Source: Bartonella bilalgolemi (GTDB lineage: Bacteria; Pseudomonadota; Alphaproteobacteria; Rhizobiales; Rhizobiaceae). From it: a DNA stretch of 64,000 nt. Positions 38,975 to 48,367 of this stretch are shown here, one piece after another. Where the stretch lies: positions 161,811 through 225,810 of the forward strand of contig NZ_JAMCOF010000002.1 in assembly GCF_023500045.1 (NCBI RefSeq), given 5' to 3'. Below the pieces are notes generated by a model, which searched no databases, was not told the origin of the DNA, and saw only the letters and a program-made list of their open reading frames with translations. The translations under genes were made by a program, and so were the position numbers. Position 1 is the first letter of the stretch. Each line of letters starts with the position of its first letter.

Positions 38975-41068
38975 GTGCAACAGCATAGTTCAATGATCAA
39001 TATCGCTCACCAGGATAAGTTTTCTGGTCGAGATGTTGCATTTGCAGCAGGAATTATCATTATTCTTACAGTTCTTTTTTTACCAGTTCCTGCTTTTATT
39101 TTGGATTTAGGACTTTCTTTTTCTATTGCATTTTCTGTTTTGATTTTGATGGTTTCGTTATGGATCCAACGGCCCCTTGATTTTTCAGCTTTTCCAACAG
39201 TTTTGTTGATTGCAACTTTATTGCGTTTATCGCTTAATATTGCAACCACCCGTGTAATTTTGACCCATGGTGATGAAGGATATAAAGCTGCAGGGCATGT
39301 GATTCAAGGTTTTTCACAATTTGTTATGGGTGGGGATTTTGTTATTGGTCTTGTTGTTTTTGCTATTTTAATTATTGTCAATTTTTTGGTGATAACTAAA
39401 GGTGCGACGCGTATTGCTGAAGTGGGCGCGCGTTTTACACTGGATGCTATTCCAGGAAAGCAAATGGCCATTGATGCTGATCTTTCATCGGGCCTTATTG
39501 ATGAAAAAGAGGCACAGCATCGCCGTCAGGAGCTTGAGGAAGAAAGTTCATTTTTCGGGGCAATGGATGGGGCATCAAAGTTTGTGCGTGGTGATGCTAT
39601 TGCCGGTCTTATTATTACGGCTGTTAATATTTTTGGTGGTATTGTTATTGGTGTAACGCGGCATGGAATGTCATTGTCTGGTGCAGCGGATGTTTTTACT
39701 AAGCTTTCTGTAGGAGATGGTCTTGTTACGCAGATACCTGCATTGATTGTTTCATTGGCAGCTGGTCTTTTGGTTTCAAAAGGGGGAACACGCGGCTCTG
39801 CTGAAAAGGCTGTTTTGGGGCAACTTGGAGGATATCCTAAGGCTCTTTTTGTATCATCATTACTGTTATTAATGCTGGGATTGATGCCGGGTTTACCCTC
39901 TTTTCCTTTTTTACTTTTGTCTGCTCTGATGGCTTCAATTGGTTATTCTATTCCCCGTCGTTTAAAAAGGGAAGCTCTTGCGAAAGAAGCTTTGCGTGAA
40001 AAAGAAAATCAGATGGCTCACCAGGAAGAGAGTCAATCAGTAAAAGCATCTCTTGAAATAGTACAGATTGAAATTGCTATGGGCAAGCAATTATCTCAAC
40101 GTTTATTGCCGCAAAAAGTTGAATTAGCTAATCGTGTTGCAAAAATGCGCCGTAAATTTGCACAGGAGTATGGTTTTGTTATTCCTGAAATTCAAATATC
40201 CGATGATTATACAGTTCCAGGAAAAAGCTATTGGATCAAATTATATGGTACGGTTATTGCTTCTTACGAAATGCGTATTGGTGATGTTCTTATTATGCCA
40301 GGTAATAAGCCTATTCCAAATATTCCAGGTGAGTACGTATCTGAGCCGGCTTTTGGGATGCGTGCTTTTTCGACCTCAGAGACATTTCGTTCTGAACTAA
40401 TCCGTGAAGGCTATATGGCAGTCGATAATCTTTCTGTATTATTAACGCACTTAAGTGAGGTTTTACGCAATAATTTAGCACAATTATTTTCTTATAAAGA
40501 TATGCGCATTCTTCTTGAGCGTTTAGGGAGCGAATATCGTAAATTATTAGAAGAGATTTGCCCTGCACATCTTTCCTATTCGGGTTTACAATCGATTTTA
40601 AAACTTTTATTATCAGAACGTGTTTCTATCCGTAATCTTAATCTTATTCTCGAAGCAGTGGCTGAAATAGCACCTCATGTGCGGCGTTGTGAACTGATTG
40701 CTGAGCATGTACGATTGCGTATGTCACAACAAATTTGTGGTGATTTATCTGAAAATGGCATTTTGAATGTTTTGCGGATGGGAAGTCATTGGGATCTCGT
40801 TTTTCATAAGGCATTAAAGCGTGATACAAAGGGTGACATTATTGAATTTGATATTAACCCAGTTGAACTTGAAAAGTTTGGGACGGATGCGACGGTACTT
40901 ATTCGACAACATATGGAAAAAGCAACGCGTTTTGCACTGATCACATCTCCTGAAGCGCGGCCTTATATCCGCATGATTATCGAACGTCTTTTTCCAACTT
41001 TGCCTGTGCTTTCGCATGCAGAAATTGCTCGTGGAATTGAAATTAAAACATTGGGAACCATTTCTTAA
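38975..41068 (+). CDS. flhA: Flagellar export gate protein FlhA
   Basis: A 697-residue inner-membrane component of the flagellar type III export gate. The N-terminal half has about eight helices with the family signature [20 protein letters not shown] plus RVILTHG, then FVVFAI-like segments and the FHIPEP loop region ([40 protein letters not shown]). The C-terminal half is the cytoplasmic ring domain that docks export chaperones. I chose GTG 38975 because AAGGAG lies 6 bases upstream; an in-frame TTG at 38957 is the alternative. It leads a co-directional set with fliR and smaller flagellar genes. Confidence 0.95.
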   Translation: MQQHSSMINIAHQDKFSGRDVAFAAGIIIILTVLFLPVPAFILDLGLSFSIAFSVLILMVSLWIQRPLDFSAFPTVLLIATLLRLSLNIATTRVILTHGDEGYKAAGHVIQGFSQFVMGGDFVIGLVVFAILIIVNFLVITKGATRIAEVGARFTLDAIPGKQMAIDADLSSGLIDEKEAQHRRQELEEESSFFGAMDGASKFVRGDAIAGLIITAVNIFGGIVIGVTRHGMSLSGAADVFTKLSVGDGLVTQIPALIVSLAAGLLVSKGGTRGSAEKAVLGQLGGYPKALFVSSLLLLMLGLMPGLPSFPFLLLSALMASIGYSIPRRLKREALAKEALREKENQMAHQEESQSVKASLEIVQIEIAMGKQLSQRLLPQKVELANRVAKMRRKFAQEYGFVIPEIQISDDYTVPGKSYWIKLYGTVIASYEMRIGDVLIMPGNKPIPNIPGEYVSEPAFGMRAFSTSETFRSELIREGYMAVDNLSVLLTHLSEVLRNNLAQLFSYKDMRILLERLGSEYRKLLEEICPAHLSYSGLQSILKLLLSERVSIRNLNLILEAVAEIAPHVRRCELIAEHVRLRMSQQICGDLSENGILNVLRMGSHWDLVFHKALKRDTKGDIIEFDINPVELEKFGTDATVLIRQHMEKATRFALITSPEARPYIRMIIERLFPTLPVLSHAEIARGIEIKTLGTIS

Positions 41069-41082
41069 AAGGTAAGGGGTTT

Positions 41083-41868
41083 ATGTCATTAACATCTGTT
41101 TTTCCCCTAACATCTTTTTCAATTGAGCAATTGGTAACAATTGCTTTGTTAGTTTTTTCACGAGTTGGAGCTTGTTTAATGTTGATGCCGGGAATGTCTA
41201 GTGTACGCGTTCCTATGAATTTGCGTTTATTTATTGGCATTTCTTTTTCACTTGCTATCCTTCCTTTGGTTACAGACTCTTTTAAGACTCTAGGTGATAA
41301 ACCCGATCTTGCATTGCTTGTCCGCGCTTTGTTTGCAGAGATGTTAATTGGGGCTACTTTTGGGGTAATTGCTCATGCTTATTTATGGGCTTTGCAATTT
41401 ATGGCCTCAATTATTGGGATGTCAATAGGATTTTCTGGCCAACCTGGTCATAGTATTACTGAGTCAACGCCAGAATCACATGTTGCAAATGTATTAGTTT
41501 TTGCGACTATCATACTTTTTTTTGCAAGCGATTTGCATATTATCACCATTCAGGGGCTCTTAGCATCTTATGATATTATCCCTCTAGCTTTTATTCCAAA
41601 TCCAGAAGCTGCTTTGACAGATTATCATGAGGCTTTATCGCGTGCGTTTTTAACTACATTGTCGATAGCAGCACCTTTTATTATTTATACAATTTTGATT
41701 AATATTACGATAGGATTGCTAAATAAATTAACGCCTACCATTCCAGTTTATTTTATTTCATTACCTTTTGTTATGTGTGGAGGCTTGTTTTTACTTTATA
41801 TTTTGATGCCAGAACTTTTACACTTGTTTAATTCTGAATTACATGATTGGCTTAAGAAAGGATCTTAA
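41083..41868 (+). CDS. fliR: Flagellar export protein FliR
   Basis: A 261-residue polytopic membrane protein of the export gate (with FliP and FliQ). The N-terminal LVFSRVGACLMLMPGMSSV with RVPMNLRLFIGISFSLAILP and later FAEMLIGATFGVIAHAYLWA, GMSIGFSGQPGHSITESTP and NKLTPTIPVYFISLPF are the FliR hallmarks. It is 14 bases after flhA and overlaps the next gene as TAATG. Confidence 0.94.
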   Translation: MSLTSVFPLTSFSIEQLVTIALLVFSRVGACLMLMPGMSSVRVPMNLRLFIGISFSLAILPLVTDSFKTLGDKPDLALLVRALFAEMLIGATFGVIAHAYLWALQFMASIIGMSIGFSGQPGHSITESTPESHVANVLVFATIILFFASDLHIITIQGLLASYDIIPLAFIPNPEAALTDYHEALSRAFLTTLSIAAPFIIYTILINITIGLLNKLTPTIPVYFISLPFVMCGGLFLLYILMPELLHLFNSELHDWLKKGS

Positions 41869-42245
41869 TGGCGCAGAAAAGCAAACGTTATGGAAGACTT
41901 TTAAAAGTACAACGTCTTATTGAAACACATCGTAAAGCTGAATTGGAATATATGAAGGGCCAGCTTTTTTCTTGTCAGGAAGAGACGCGTGAGTTTTTCT
42001 CATTGATGGAAAAAGATTCGGCTTTCAATTTTTGGAATGCTTCTTTTTTAGCAAAACGTTTGCATCATATTGCTAAGTTTGAAAAGAAACTTCAAGGACA
42101 AATTGCACAACAAAAACAAGTTGTGTGTGAAGCTTCTAGCCGTTCGAAAAGATTAGAAGATCAGTATAAAGAAATACAATCAATAGAAAGACAGAAACAA
42201 TTTAGTGATATGCTAGAGGAGTATATTGTAAATAAAATGTGTTAG
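41868..42245 (+). CDS. FliJ-like coiled-coil flagellar protein
   Basis: A 125-residue, highly charged, all-helical protein without membrane segments, beginning MAQKSKRYGRLLKVQRLIET and rich in Lys/Glu/Gln. The start resembles FliJ-type export chaperones (basic, long coiled coil, about 120-150 residues), and position after fliR with a one-base overlap supports a flagellar role. The primary sequence is too divergent for me to be sure it is fliJ. Confidence 0.6.
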   Translation: MAQKSKRYGRLLKVQRLIETHRKAELEYMKGQLFSCQEETREFFSLMEKDSAFNFWNASFLAKRLHHIAKFEKKLQGQIAQQKQVVCEASSRSKRLEDQYKEIQSIERQKQFSDMLEEYIVNKMC

Positions 42246-42400
42246 ACGTCAGCTTGACATAAGTTTGGAGGTTTATATCTATTACCTTAATTATGAGAAT
42301 TTTTTCTTTCTGTAAAGAGCTATTAAAAGAAAGAAGAAATCTTATAAGGTAGAAATTTGGTTGCAAAGAAAAGCGAGAGTTAGGTAAAAAGGGGAAATCT

Positions 42401-42919
42401 ATGGCTATTCAGCCTCCGTCTGATATTGTGCTTGATGTTGCCCGTGCAGCAGATCCAGTTGAATATAGGACTTCTGTCGAAAAATTGTATTCTTTACAAA
42501 AAATTGCTCGTGTACAGACAATTGAACGAGAGGGGAGTAGTTTTTCTGATTTAGCACATGCTAATTCGGCTTCAGTAGTACGAGATGATTTAATTTCTGA
42601 TGGGATTGTACAACAGGCCCATATCAGGCCACAATCTGTAAAAAGTAAGGAAGCTGCAGTTTTTAGAGATTTTGAAGCTTTTGTGTTGCAAACTTTTGTT
42701 GAGAGTATGTTTGCAACCGATATACAATCGATTTTTGGAAAAGGGCAAGCAGGGCAAATTTGGAAGTCAATGATGGCTGAACAGTTAGCTAAAGAATTTG
42801 CAGTATCTGGTGGAATTGGTATTGCACAGATGTTAGTTTCTGATCAAATGAGAAAAGAAACGGACACATCGTTGTCTGCGGTAGAAAAAGATCAGGTATT
42901 GGATGCCAAAGTGTATTAG
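42401..42919 (+). CDS. Flagellar rod-binding protein, FlgJ N-terminal domain only
   Basis: A 172-residue protein. Residues about 85-150 contain FRDFEAFVLQTFVESMFATD and GQIWKSMMAEQLAKEFAVSG, the rod-binding domain of FlgJ that caps and assembles the rod. The peptidoglycan-hydrolase domain of enteric FlgJ is missing, as is usual in alphaproteobacteria, so a separate enzyme must open the wall. The ATG has AGGGG about 7 bases upstream. A 155-base gap separates it from the FliJ-like gene. Confidence 0.85.
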   Translation: MAIQPPSDIVLDVARAADPVEYRTSVEKLYSLQKIARVQTIEREGSSFSDLAHANSASVVRDDLISDGIVQQAHIRPQSVKSKEAAVFRDFEAFVLQTFVESMFATDIQSIFGKGQAGQIWKSMMAEQLAKEFAVSGGIGIAQMLVSDQMRKETDTSLSAVEKDQVLDAKVY

Positions 42920-43033
42920 CGGATGCAGTTATTTGCAAAAATGAACTAGATTTGATGCGTTGGGATCAAATGAAAACGAACTGAGCATCTTATTAAGATG
43001 AGAATTGAATAAATATTTTAGAGGGGAATGGAA

Positions 43034-43477
43034 ATGTCTGTAGTACAATATGATGATGAAAATATTGCATTGAAAACAAAAATTCTTAACAATAATCTCA
43101 TTGGCCGTGATTGGGCAATGACTAAATTTAATGCTGCCATTAAGGGGTTATCAGAAGTTGTTGACTATGAAAGCAATATGCTGGAAAATCACGGTGCTCC
43201 AGATTATGAAGAAATTAATTTGCGTAAAACACGTGGTTTGCGTGATCTTAATAAATCAATGAGCGATGTAAAACGTTATATGGATCAGGATATTGAAATT
43301 GAGGTACAGCGCTTGTTAACAGATTTACAAGAAAAATTAAACCGTAATAGTGAGCTTCTTCGTATTCATCTGGAGGCAGTAAAAGATTTGTCTCAAATTA
43401 TGCAGGTTGCTGCTCGCGCTGCAGAAACAGATGGAACTTATGATCCAGTTTTGGTTAGTGCTGGGCATTGTAGATGA
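43034..43477 (+). CDS. FlgN-like flagellar chaperone
   Basis: A 147-residue helical protein (MSVVQYDDENIALK onward) with a long central region of predicted coiled coil (GLRDLNKSMSDVKRYMDQDI, RLLTDLQEKLNRNSELL). Size, helical pattern and location fit the FlgN-type chaperones for hook-associated proteins in rhizobia. Two close ATGs exist; the second, 7 bases after GAGGGG, is preferred. The stop overlaps the next gene as ATGA, showing coupling. FlgK and FlgL, its expected clients, are not in this window. Confidence 0.6.
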   Translation: MSVVQYDDENIALKTKILNNNLIGRDWAMTKFNAAIKGLSEVVDYESNMLENHGAPDYEEINLRKTRGLRDLNKSMSDVKRYMDQDIEIEVQRLLTDLQEKLNRNSELLRIHLEAVKDLSQIMQVAARAAETDGTYDPVLVSAGHCR

Positions 43478-43941
43478 TTAGAATGATTGCAATGGGCTTG
43501 TGGGTTTGTTTAGTGGCTTTGGGCGCTTTAGTCTTTAGCCTTAAAGTGAATGCAGTTGATCCTAATAAGTCGGAAAAGACCGTACCCATTGCTGTAGAGA
43601 TTGGTTCTAATAATACGGAAATCATGAGTGTTCCGATTTTGGTTGATGGTGATGTACAGGGGTATATCATTGTGCAGCTTGCCTATATAGTAGATAAAAC
43701 AGCTGAAAAAGAGATATCTATTCCTGTAGGGATCTTGATTAATGATACTATTTTTCAATATTTTTGGGGCAGCTATTCTGATGTGCGTGAAATCGAAAAA
43801 GTAAAATTTGAAATGATCAAAGAACGGATTATTGATGATGTCAATCAACGTTTTTCAAAAGCTGTTCTGAAAGATTTGCTTGTCAAACAGTTTAACTATC
43901 TTTCAGTTGATAAAATACGTGGCATGAAAAACACTCGGTAA
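43474..43941 (+). CDS. Unknown flagellar-cluster membrane-anchored protein
   Basis: A 155-residue protein with one N-terminal hydrophobic helix (LWVCLVALGALVFSLKVNA) that may be a signal peptide or an anchor. An extracytoplasmic domain follows with SVPILVDGDVQGYIIVQLAY and a helical tail. The overall layout (anchor plus small periplasmic domain) recalls FliL, but a separate fliL exists at 59.5 kb. It is coupled to the FlgN-like gene by a 4-base ATGA overlap, so a flagellar role is likely. Not recognised further. Confidence 0.65.
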   Translation: MIRMIAMGLWVCLVALGALVFSLKVNAVDPNKSEKTVPIAVEIGSNNTEIMSVPILVDGDVQGYIIVQLAYIVDKTAEKEISIPVGILINDTIFQYFWGSYSDVREIEKVKFEMIKERIIDDVNQRFSKAVLKDLLVKQFNYLSVDKIRGMKNTR

Positions 43942-44618
43942 AAATGTTTGTTAGTTTTTTAAGGCAATAAAATATAAAAAACAAATTTACAAATCTGTTA
44001 ATTAATTTTTATCAGTTTGTGTATCACTCTTAATGCTCTGCGTAAGCATTAAAATTTGATATCTCTAAACTAAAAATTTATAGGATTCATAAAAACAGGT
44101 CTACTCTCATTGGAGAATTTATAATCAACCTAGCCTTTATAGCCAGTATACTTAACATTCTTATCTCTATTATATTTACGAATATTTATTCTTAAATCTT
44201 ATAATAAATATTATAAAAATTAGCCGTTACTATCTAAAGTGATTATATGAATTGTGAATAAAGTTTATATCTATAAGAAATTAATCACATACTTATTGTG
44301 GAAAAAATTTAAGACTTTTTTGATTTTTTTTATTCTTATTGCATGCTTCTGCATTAATTTGATCTGAAAGATGAACAACAATTTATAAAAGTATTATGTG
44401 AAGGTTTCTTTTTTCAAGAAATGTGAGATTGGATCATCAAAAATAGAATAGCATCAAAAGTGTTTCAACTTACCTTATCGGTTTGCATTCAGGTTTCAGA
44501 TCTATTTCTAAAATGCAAAGTGTTTTAAGCTTTTACTTATTTGTGAAGAGAAGAGAATTTTTTACGCATAATTTTTTCATTTTGTGAGTAAACACTTTTA
44601 GATAAATGTAGTTTTGTT
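43942..44618. other. Gene-free region between convergent flagellar operons
   Basis: About 680 AT-rich bases between the flhA-led and motA/flhB-led operons, which converge here. No ORF or convincing terminator hairpin was seen. Confidence 0.4.
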
Positions 44619-45044
44619 TTAATGCGTAAGTGGTTTTTGTATTCGTGCATTATTGAGCGCATTCATGAAAGCGCTGGTATTGCTTTCTTCATCAGAAGGA
44701 TTATCAAAAATACAATTATCCAGCTCAACTCCAAATTCTTCAGCAGACATAAAGATGCGGAAAAAAGCACTAACTCCTTCATTAGAAAACTCCATGTGAA
44801 GTAATATGTTGGGCGTGGTATTCCAATCCAGTTCATAACTTGCGTTACGGGCAAAACGCATTGTATGAGGATAAAAACGCAATTCTGTTGCACTCTCAAT
44901 GAGATCAGAAAGATAATTGAAGCGTTCAGTATGGATACAGGCAATAAAGTCACCTACGTCAATTAATCGTAGTTCTGGAATAAATTGCGCAACCTGTTTT
45001 GCCAGAACCATTTCACGAATTTCAATTATATAATCTTTTTTCAT
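44619..45044 (-). CDS. Conserved hypothetical protein downstream of flhB
   Basis: A 141-residue cytoplasmic-looking protein with no membrane segment or recognised motif. Acidic and mixed alpha/beta, with VGDFIACIHTERFNYLSDLI, ESATELRFYPHTMRF and NILLHMEFSNEGVSAFFRIF. It is the last gene of the leftward motA-fliM-fliN-fliG-flhB set (91 bases after flhB), and similar-sized unnamed genes occur at this place in rhizobial flagellar clusters. Function unknown. Confidence 0.65.
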   Translation of the reverse strand: MKKDYIIEIREMVLAKQVAQFIPELRLIDVGDFIACIHTERFNYLSDLIESATELRFYPHTMRFARNASYELDWNTTPNILLHMEFSNEGVSAFFRIFMSAEEFGVELDNCIFDNPSDEESNTSAFMNALNNARIQKPLTH

Positions 45045-45135
45045 CTTTTAACTTTATATCATTGTTTAAACATTATTGATTAATTCTTTCTTTTTATTGT
45101 TAAATTTTAAAAAAGAAAATTAATAAATTATTATT

Positions 45136-46206
45136 TTAGTAATTTTTTTGATTGTTAATAAAACGAATTAAAGCGGCAACACTTTCATATAATTCTGTTG
45201 GAATTGTTTGGTCGATTTCAACTTGTTTGTACAGCGTTCGTGCTAAAGTGATATTTTCAAAAATGGGGATGTCATGTTCTATGGCAATTTCACGAATATG
45301 TAATGCTAAGATATTTTGCCCTTTTGCAATTACAACTGGTGCATAATCAAGCGGTGGTTTATAGCGTAAAGCAACAGAGAAGTGAGTAGGGTTTGTTACA
45401 ATAAGGGTTGCTGTAGGAACATTGGCAATCATTCGGCGGCGGATACGGTCTCGTGATAAGGAACGCATTCGTGCTTTAACCACAGGGTTTCCTTCAAGGT
45501 TTTTATGTTCTTCTTTAATTTCTTGTTTGGTCATGCGTAATTGTTGACGCCAGTGAAAACGTGACCATGCGATGTCTAAACCCACAAGAGCAATAACGGC
45601 TGTAGTAAAAGAGAGGGATAGGTTAATCAATTCTTTATGAATATATTTTGGTAAAGCTGATGCATCTGTTAAAAGTGCATTAATGAAAATTGTGTTGCTT
45701 TTGAAAAATATCAAATAAATAATTAGACTAACACCAATAAGTTTGGTAAGTGATTTTAAAAATTCAACTAATCCTGCTTTACTATAGATTCGCTTAAATC
45801 CATTGGCAGGAGAAATACGCGACCATTGTGGACGAATACGCTCTATGATAAATCTTGGTATATTCTGTACCGCTGATGCAGTAATGCTAAGTAAGGGAAT
45901 AAAAATTAAGATAGGGGCTAAGGCTAATCCTACACTTCCACCTACTAAATAAATCAAGTGTTTGACATCTTCTGCAGTATTAATACGCCAGGATTCTGGA
46001 CGTTCAAGCCACTGGACCAAAAAATATGTAAGTTTTGAAATAGCTGGAAAAGAGATAAAAACGCAAATGAGACTAAAGCTTACAAGTGAAGCAAAGATAG
46101 GTAATTCACGAGAAAAAGGAAGATTTCCTTTTTCTTCTTCTTTACGAATTTTATATTCGGTTGGTTCTTCTGTTTGACTTTCTTTATCGGGTTTTTCATC
46201 TGACAT
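45136..46206 (-). CDS. flhB: Flagellar export switch protein FlhB
   Basis: A 356-residue export-gate protein that switches substrate class from rod/hook to filament. A charged N-terminus (EEPTEYKIRKEEEKGNLPFS) precedes four membrane helices. The cytoplasmic domain has IKEEHKNLEGNPVVKARMRS and the autocleavage site VTNPTHFSVALRY near residue 270. The gene starts 18 bases after fliG and is probably cotranscribed with it. Confidence 0.95.
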   Translation of the reverse strand: MSDEKPDKESQTEEPTEYKIRKEEEKGNLPFSRELPIFASLVSFSLICVFISFPAISKLTYFLVQWLERPESWRINTAEDVKHLIYLVGGSVGLALAPILIFIPLLSITASAVQNIPRFIIERIRPQWSRISPANGFKRIYSKAGLVEFLKSLTKLIGVSLIIYLIFFKSNTIFINALLTDASALPKYIHKELINLSLSFTTAVIALVGLDIAWSRFHWRQQLRMTKQEIKEEHKNLEGNPVVKARMRSLSRDRIRRRMIANVPTATLIVTNPTHFSVALRYKPPLDYAPVVIAKGQNILALHIREIAIEHDIPIFENITLARTLYKQVEIDQTIPTELYESVAALIRFINNQKNY

Positions 46207-46224
46207 GCTGGTTCAGTGCGTCCT

Positions 46225-47307
46225 TTAGGACGTTCCTTCTTCACCTAAAAGGTTTATTGTTCCTTGTTCTGATAATTTAATAGCTGTTTGAGCAATGCTA
46301 CGGCGTGCATTAATAATAGCTTCTTGTTGAATAGATTCATTCTCTGTAGAAAGCTCTGTTTCTACCATGCGGCGTGTCCGTTGTGAAAGAGAATTCAGAA
46401 TAAGTTCTCTCATAAGGTCTTTTGCACCACGTAAAGCTGTAATGATAGTATCGGCTGCAATTCCATCAAAAAGAAGCAATCGTGCTCGTTCTGTCAAACG
46501 CGGAATATCTTCGAAAACAAAAAGCTTTGCTTTGATTTTTTCTATATCTTCTGGATTTAGATTATCGAGATTTGCCAACATTTCGTCAATATCTTCTTTA
46601 TCAAGCTCATTAAAAATGACAGCCACTTGATTGTGATGTGCTTTGTCTCCTTCGTCATTGTTCTTTAGGAGTGCAGGTCGCAGCGCTTGATCAAGAAGCG
46701 TTTCTATTTCTGGCGAAACTGCGCGTAGGTGTAATCTTCTGCGTGTAAGATTACTACGCATGGACATTGGTTGCGCCATCAAAATTTTTGCTGCTGTTTC
46801 AGAAGGAACACGAGAAATAATATAACTGACTACTTGTGGATGCTCTTGTGCAAGATGCTTTTGTAAAACATCAATGTTTAATTTTTTAATGATATCCCAA
46901 ATACTTTCTTGAGGCAGTGTTGGTGCTTTTGAAGGATCAAAAATTAACGCAGCTTCGTCTTCTGGCAATGTTTCCTGTATTAAATTATCGAACTTTGCAC
47001 CTGCTTCTGAAAACGAGACACCTTCTGCAAAAGCATCTTCGAACTGACGAACTAAAATTTCAAAATCAGCAAGAGAAATATTGGGTAAGGTATGTGCTTG
47101 CCCACTAAGACGGCGTAAATCATCTGGTGTAAAGTGTTTTAAAAGACGTGCAGCAGCAGGTTTTCCTAAAGCAACAAGCAGAGCTGCAACCTTTTGTTGT
47201 CCAGAAAGCGTATCGATAATTGTCGAAGAGCTCTCTCTATCAGAGGGTATATCCTCTGATACAGCATTGAGTTCTTCTGTAGTTTTTGTTTGCTTTGCCT
47301 GCGTCAT
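46225..47307 (-). CDS. fliG: Flagellar motor switch protein FliG
   Basis: A 360-residue C-ring protein that couples the switch to the MS ring and stator. The N-terminal domain includes LSGQQKVAALLVALGKPAAA and RLLKHFTPDDLRRLSG. The middle domain has EHPQVVSYIISRVPSETAAK (the FliM-binding EHPQ motif). The C-terminal domain has RARLLLFDGIAADTIITALR and SLSQRTRRMVETEL, with the charged residues that meet MotA. Order fliM-DUF6468-fliN-fliG-flhB is the rhizobial one. Confidence 0.95.
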   Translation of the reverse strand: MTQAKQTKTTEELNAVSEDIPSDRESSSTIIDTLSGQQKVAALLVALGKPAAARLLKHFTPDDLRRLSGQAHTLPNISLADFEILVRQFEDAFAEGVSFSEAGAKFDNLIQETLPEDEAALIFDPSKAPTLPQESIWDIIKKLNIDVLQKHLAQEHPQVVSYIISRVPSETAAKILMAQPMSMRSNLTRRRLHLRAVSPEIETLLDQALRPALLKNNDEGDKAHHNQVAVIFNELDKEDIDEMLANLDNLNPEDIEKIKAKLFVFEDIPRLTERARLLLFDGIAADTIITALRGAKDLMRELILNSLSQRTRRMVETELSTENESIQQEAIINARRSIAQTAIKLSEQGTINLLGEEGTS

Positions 47308-47335
47308 ATTTGTCTTTCATAAGATTTGAAATCAG

Positions 47336-47848
47336 TTATTTATCAATAATTTCGGTAAGACTAACCCCAAAACGAGAAGGATCATCCTCTAGAACAATGA
47401 CCTCGCCGCGAGCGATAATACGGCCATTAACGACGATATCAATAGGATCTCCAATTTGTTTGTCAAGTGTAATAACTGCACCTCTTCCTAAATCCATTAA
47501 GGTCGAGACTGGCATAGTTGTTGAACCAAGCACCACTTGAACTTCAACAGGAATACTCATAATGAGTTCTGTATTACTGGATGTGTCACCTGCGTTTTGG
47601 GGTGCTTTTGAAGCGCTTGAACTTCCAATAGTTGTTTTTCCTGCGGCGCCAACTCCAAAAGCGGGAGCACCTGGTTTTGCTCCAGGAGTAGGCTTCGCGG
47701 TTCCTGATAGTGGTGCTCCAGCTCCAAAGCTTCCTGGCATTCCGGGTTTCGGTGCTATACCTTCTCCAATTTTTGGTGTTGTAAGATTGGGTGTTGCTGT
47801 AGGATTGATTCCTTTAGGAATTTCGGGTTTGTTTATGTCATTTGTCAT
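47336..47848 (-). CDS. fliN: Flagellar motor switch protein FliN
   Basis: A 170-residue C-ring protein. The C-terminal SpoA domain (about residues 90-170) has LIMSIPVEVQVVLGSTTMPV, LMDLGRGAVITLDKQIGDPI and VNGRIIARGEVIVLEDDPSRFGV. It is preceded by an unusually long Gly/Pro/Ala/Thr-rich linker (about residues 10-85, with repeats such as GAGAPLSG and KPGAPAFGVGAAG). The linker is low complexity and probably flexible. It lies 28 bases before fliG. Confidence 0.94.
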   Translation of the reverse strand: MTNDINKPEIPKGINPTATPNLTTPKIGEGIAPKPGMPGSFGAGAPLSGTAKPTPGAKPGAPAFGVGAAGKTTIGSSSASKAPQNAGDTSSNTELIMSIPVEVQVVLGSTTMPVSTLMDLGRGAVITLDKQIGDPIDIVVNGRIIARGEVIVLEDDPSRFGVSLTEIIDK

Positions 47849-47899
47849 TCTGTCACCGTATTATTTTTTCTACCATTAAAGGTTTTAAAATTTTGTTTT

Positions 47900-48367
47900 T
47901 TAAAGTTGTATTTTGTTGTTAAGAGGAGTTTTATGAACTTTGCGTTGCACAAAAACAGGTAGGCTTTTAGGAACAATAGGTTGCCCGCGAAGAGTAGGTA
48001 TTGCACTAGATGTTACAGAGGGCCCATGAGCTTGCGCGGCTAAAATGCCGCGGAATTGATTGAAATCGCTTTTCAATTGATCACGGACATTTTCCATATG
48101 GGAGATCGAACGGTCAATATCACGCCGAATACGTGTGGATTCAATCATACGTGCATCCATTTTTTTATTTTCATCTCGGAATTCTTGATGTTCTTCACGC
48201 AGGGTTGCAAGGGCTTGGTCAAGACAAGCTGTGCCCATTTGAACTTGTTTTGCGAGCTCACGTCCCATTTGGATAGTGGCAGCGAGTTTGCGTATTGTAA
48301 TAATCAAAACACTTAATGAGACCAAAGCCAAAAGTGCACTTACAAAATTAAACATGAACCAACTCAT
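47900..48367 (-). CDS. DUF6468-type flagellar-cluster protein
   Basis: A 155-residue protein with one N-terminal membrane helix (FVSALLALVSLSVLIITI). A cytoplasmic or periplasmic coiled coil follows (LREEHQEFRDENKKMDARMI, ISHMENVRDQLKSDF), then a Pro-rich tail. Genes of this shape lie between fliM and fliN in rhizobia; the family assignment DUF6468 is from memory. The ATG at 48367, seven bases after GAGGAA, overlaps the fliM 3' end, implying coupling. The role in the motor is unknown. Confidence 0.7.
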   Translation of the reverse strand: MSWFMFNFVSALLALVSLSVLIITIRKLAATIQMGRELAKQVQMGTACLDQALATLREEHQEFRDENKKMDARMIESTRIRRDIDRSISHMENVRDQLKSDFNQFRGILAAQAHGPSVTSSAIPTLRGQPIVPKSLPVFVQRKVHKTPLNNKIQL

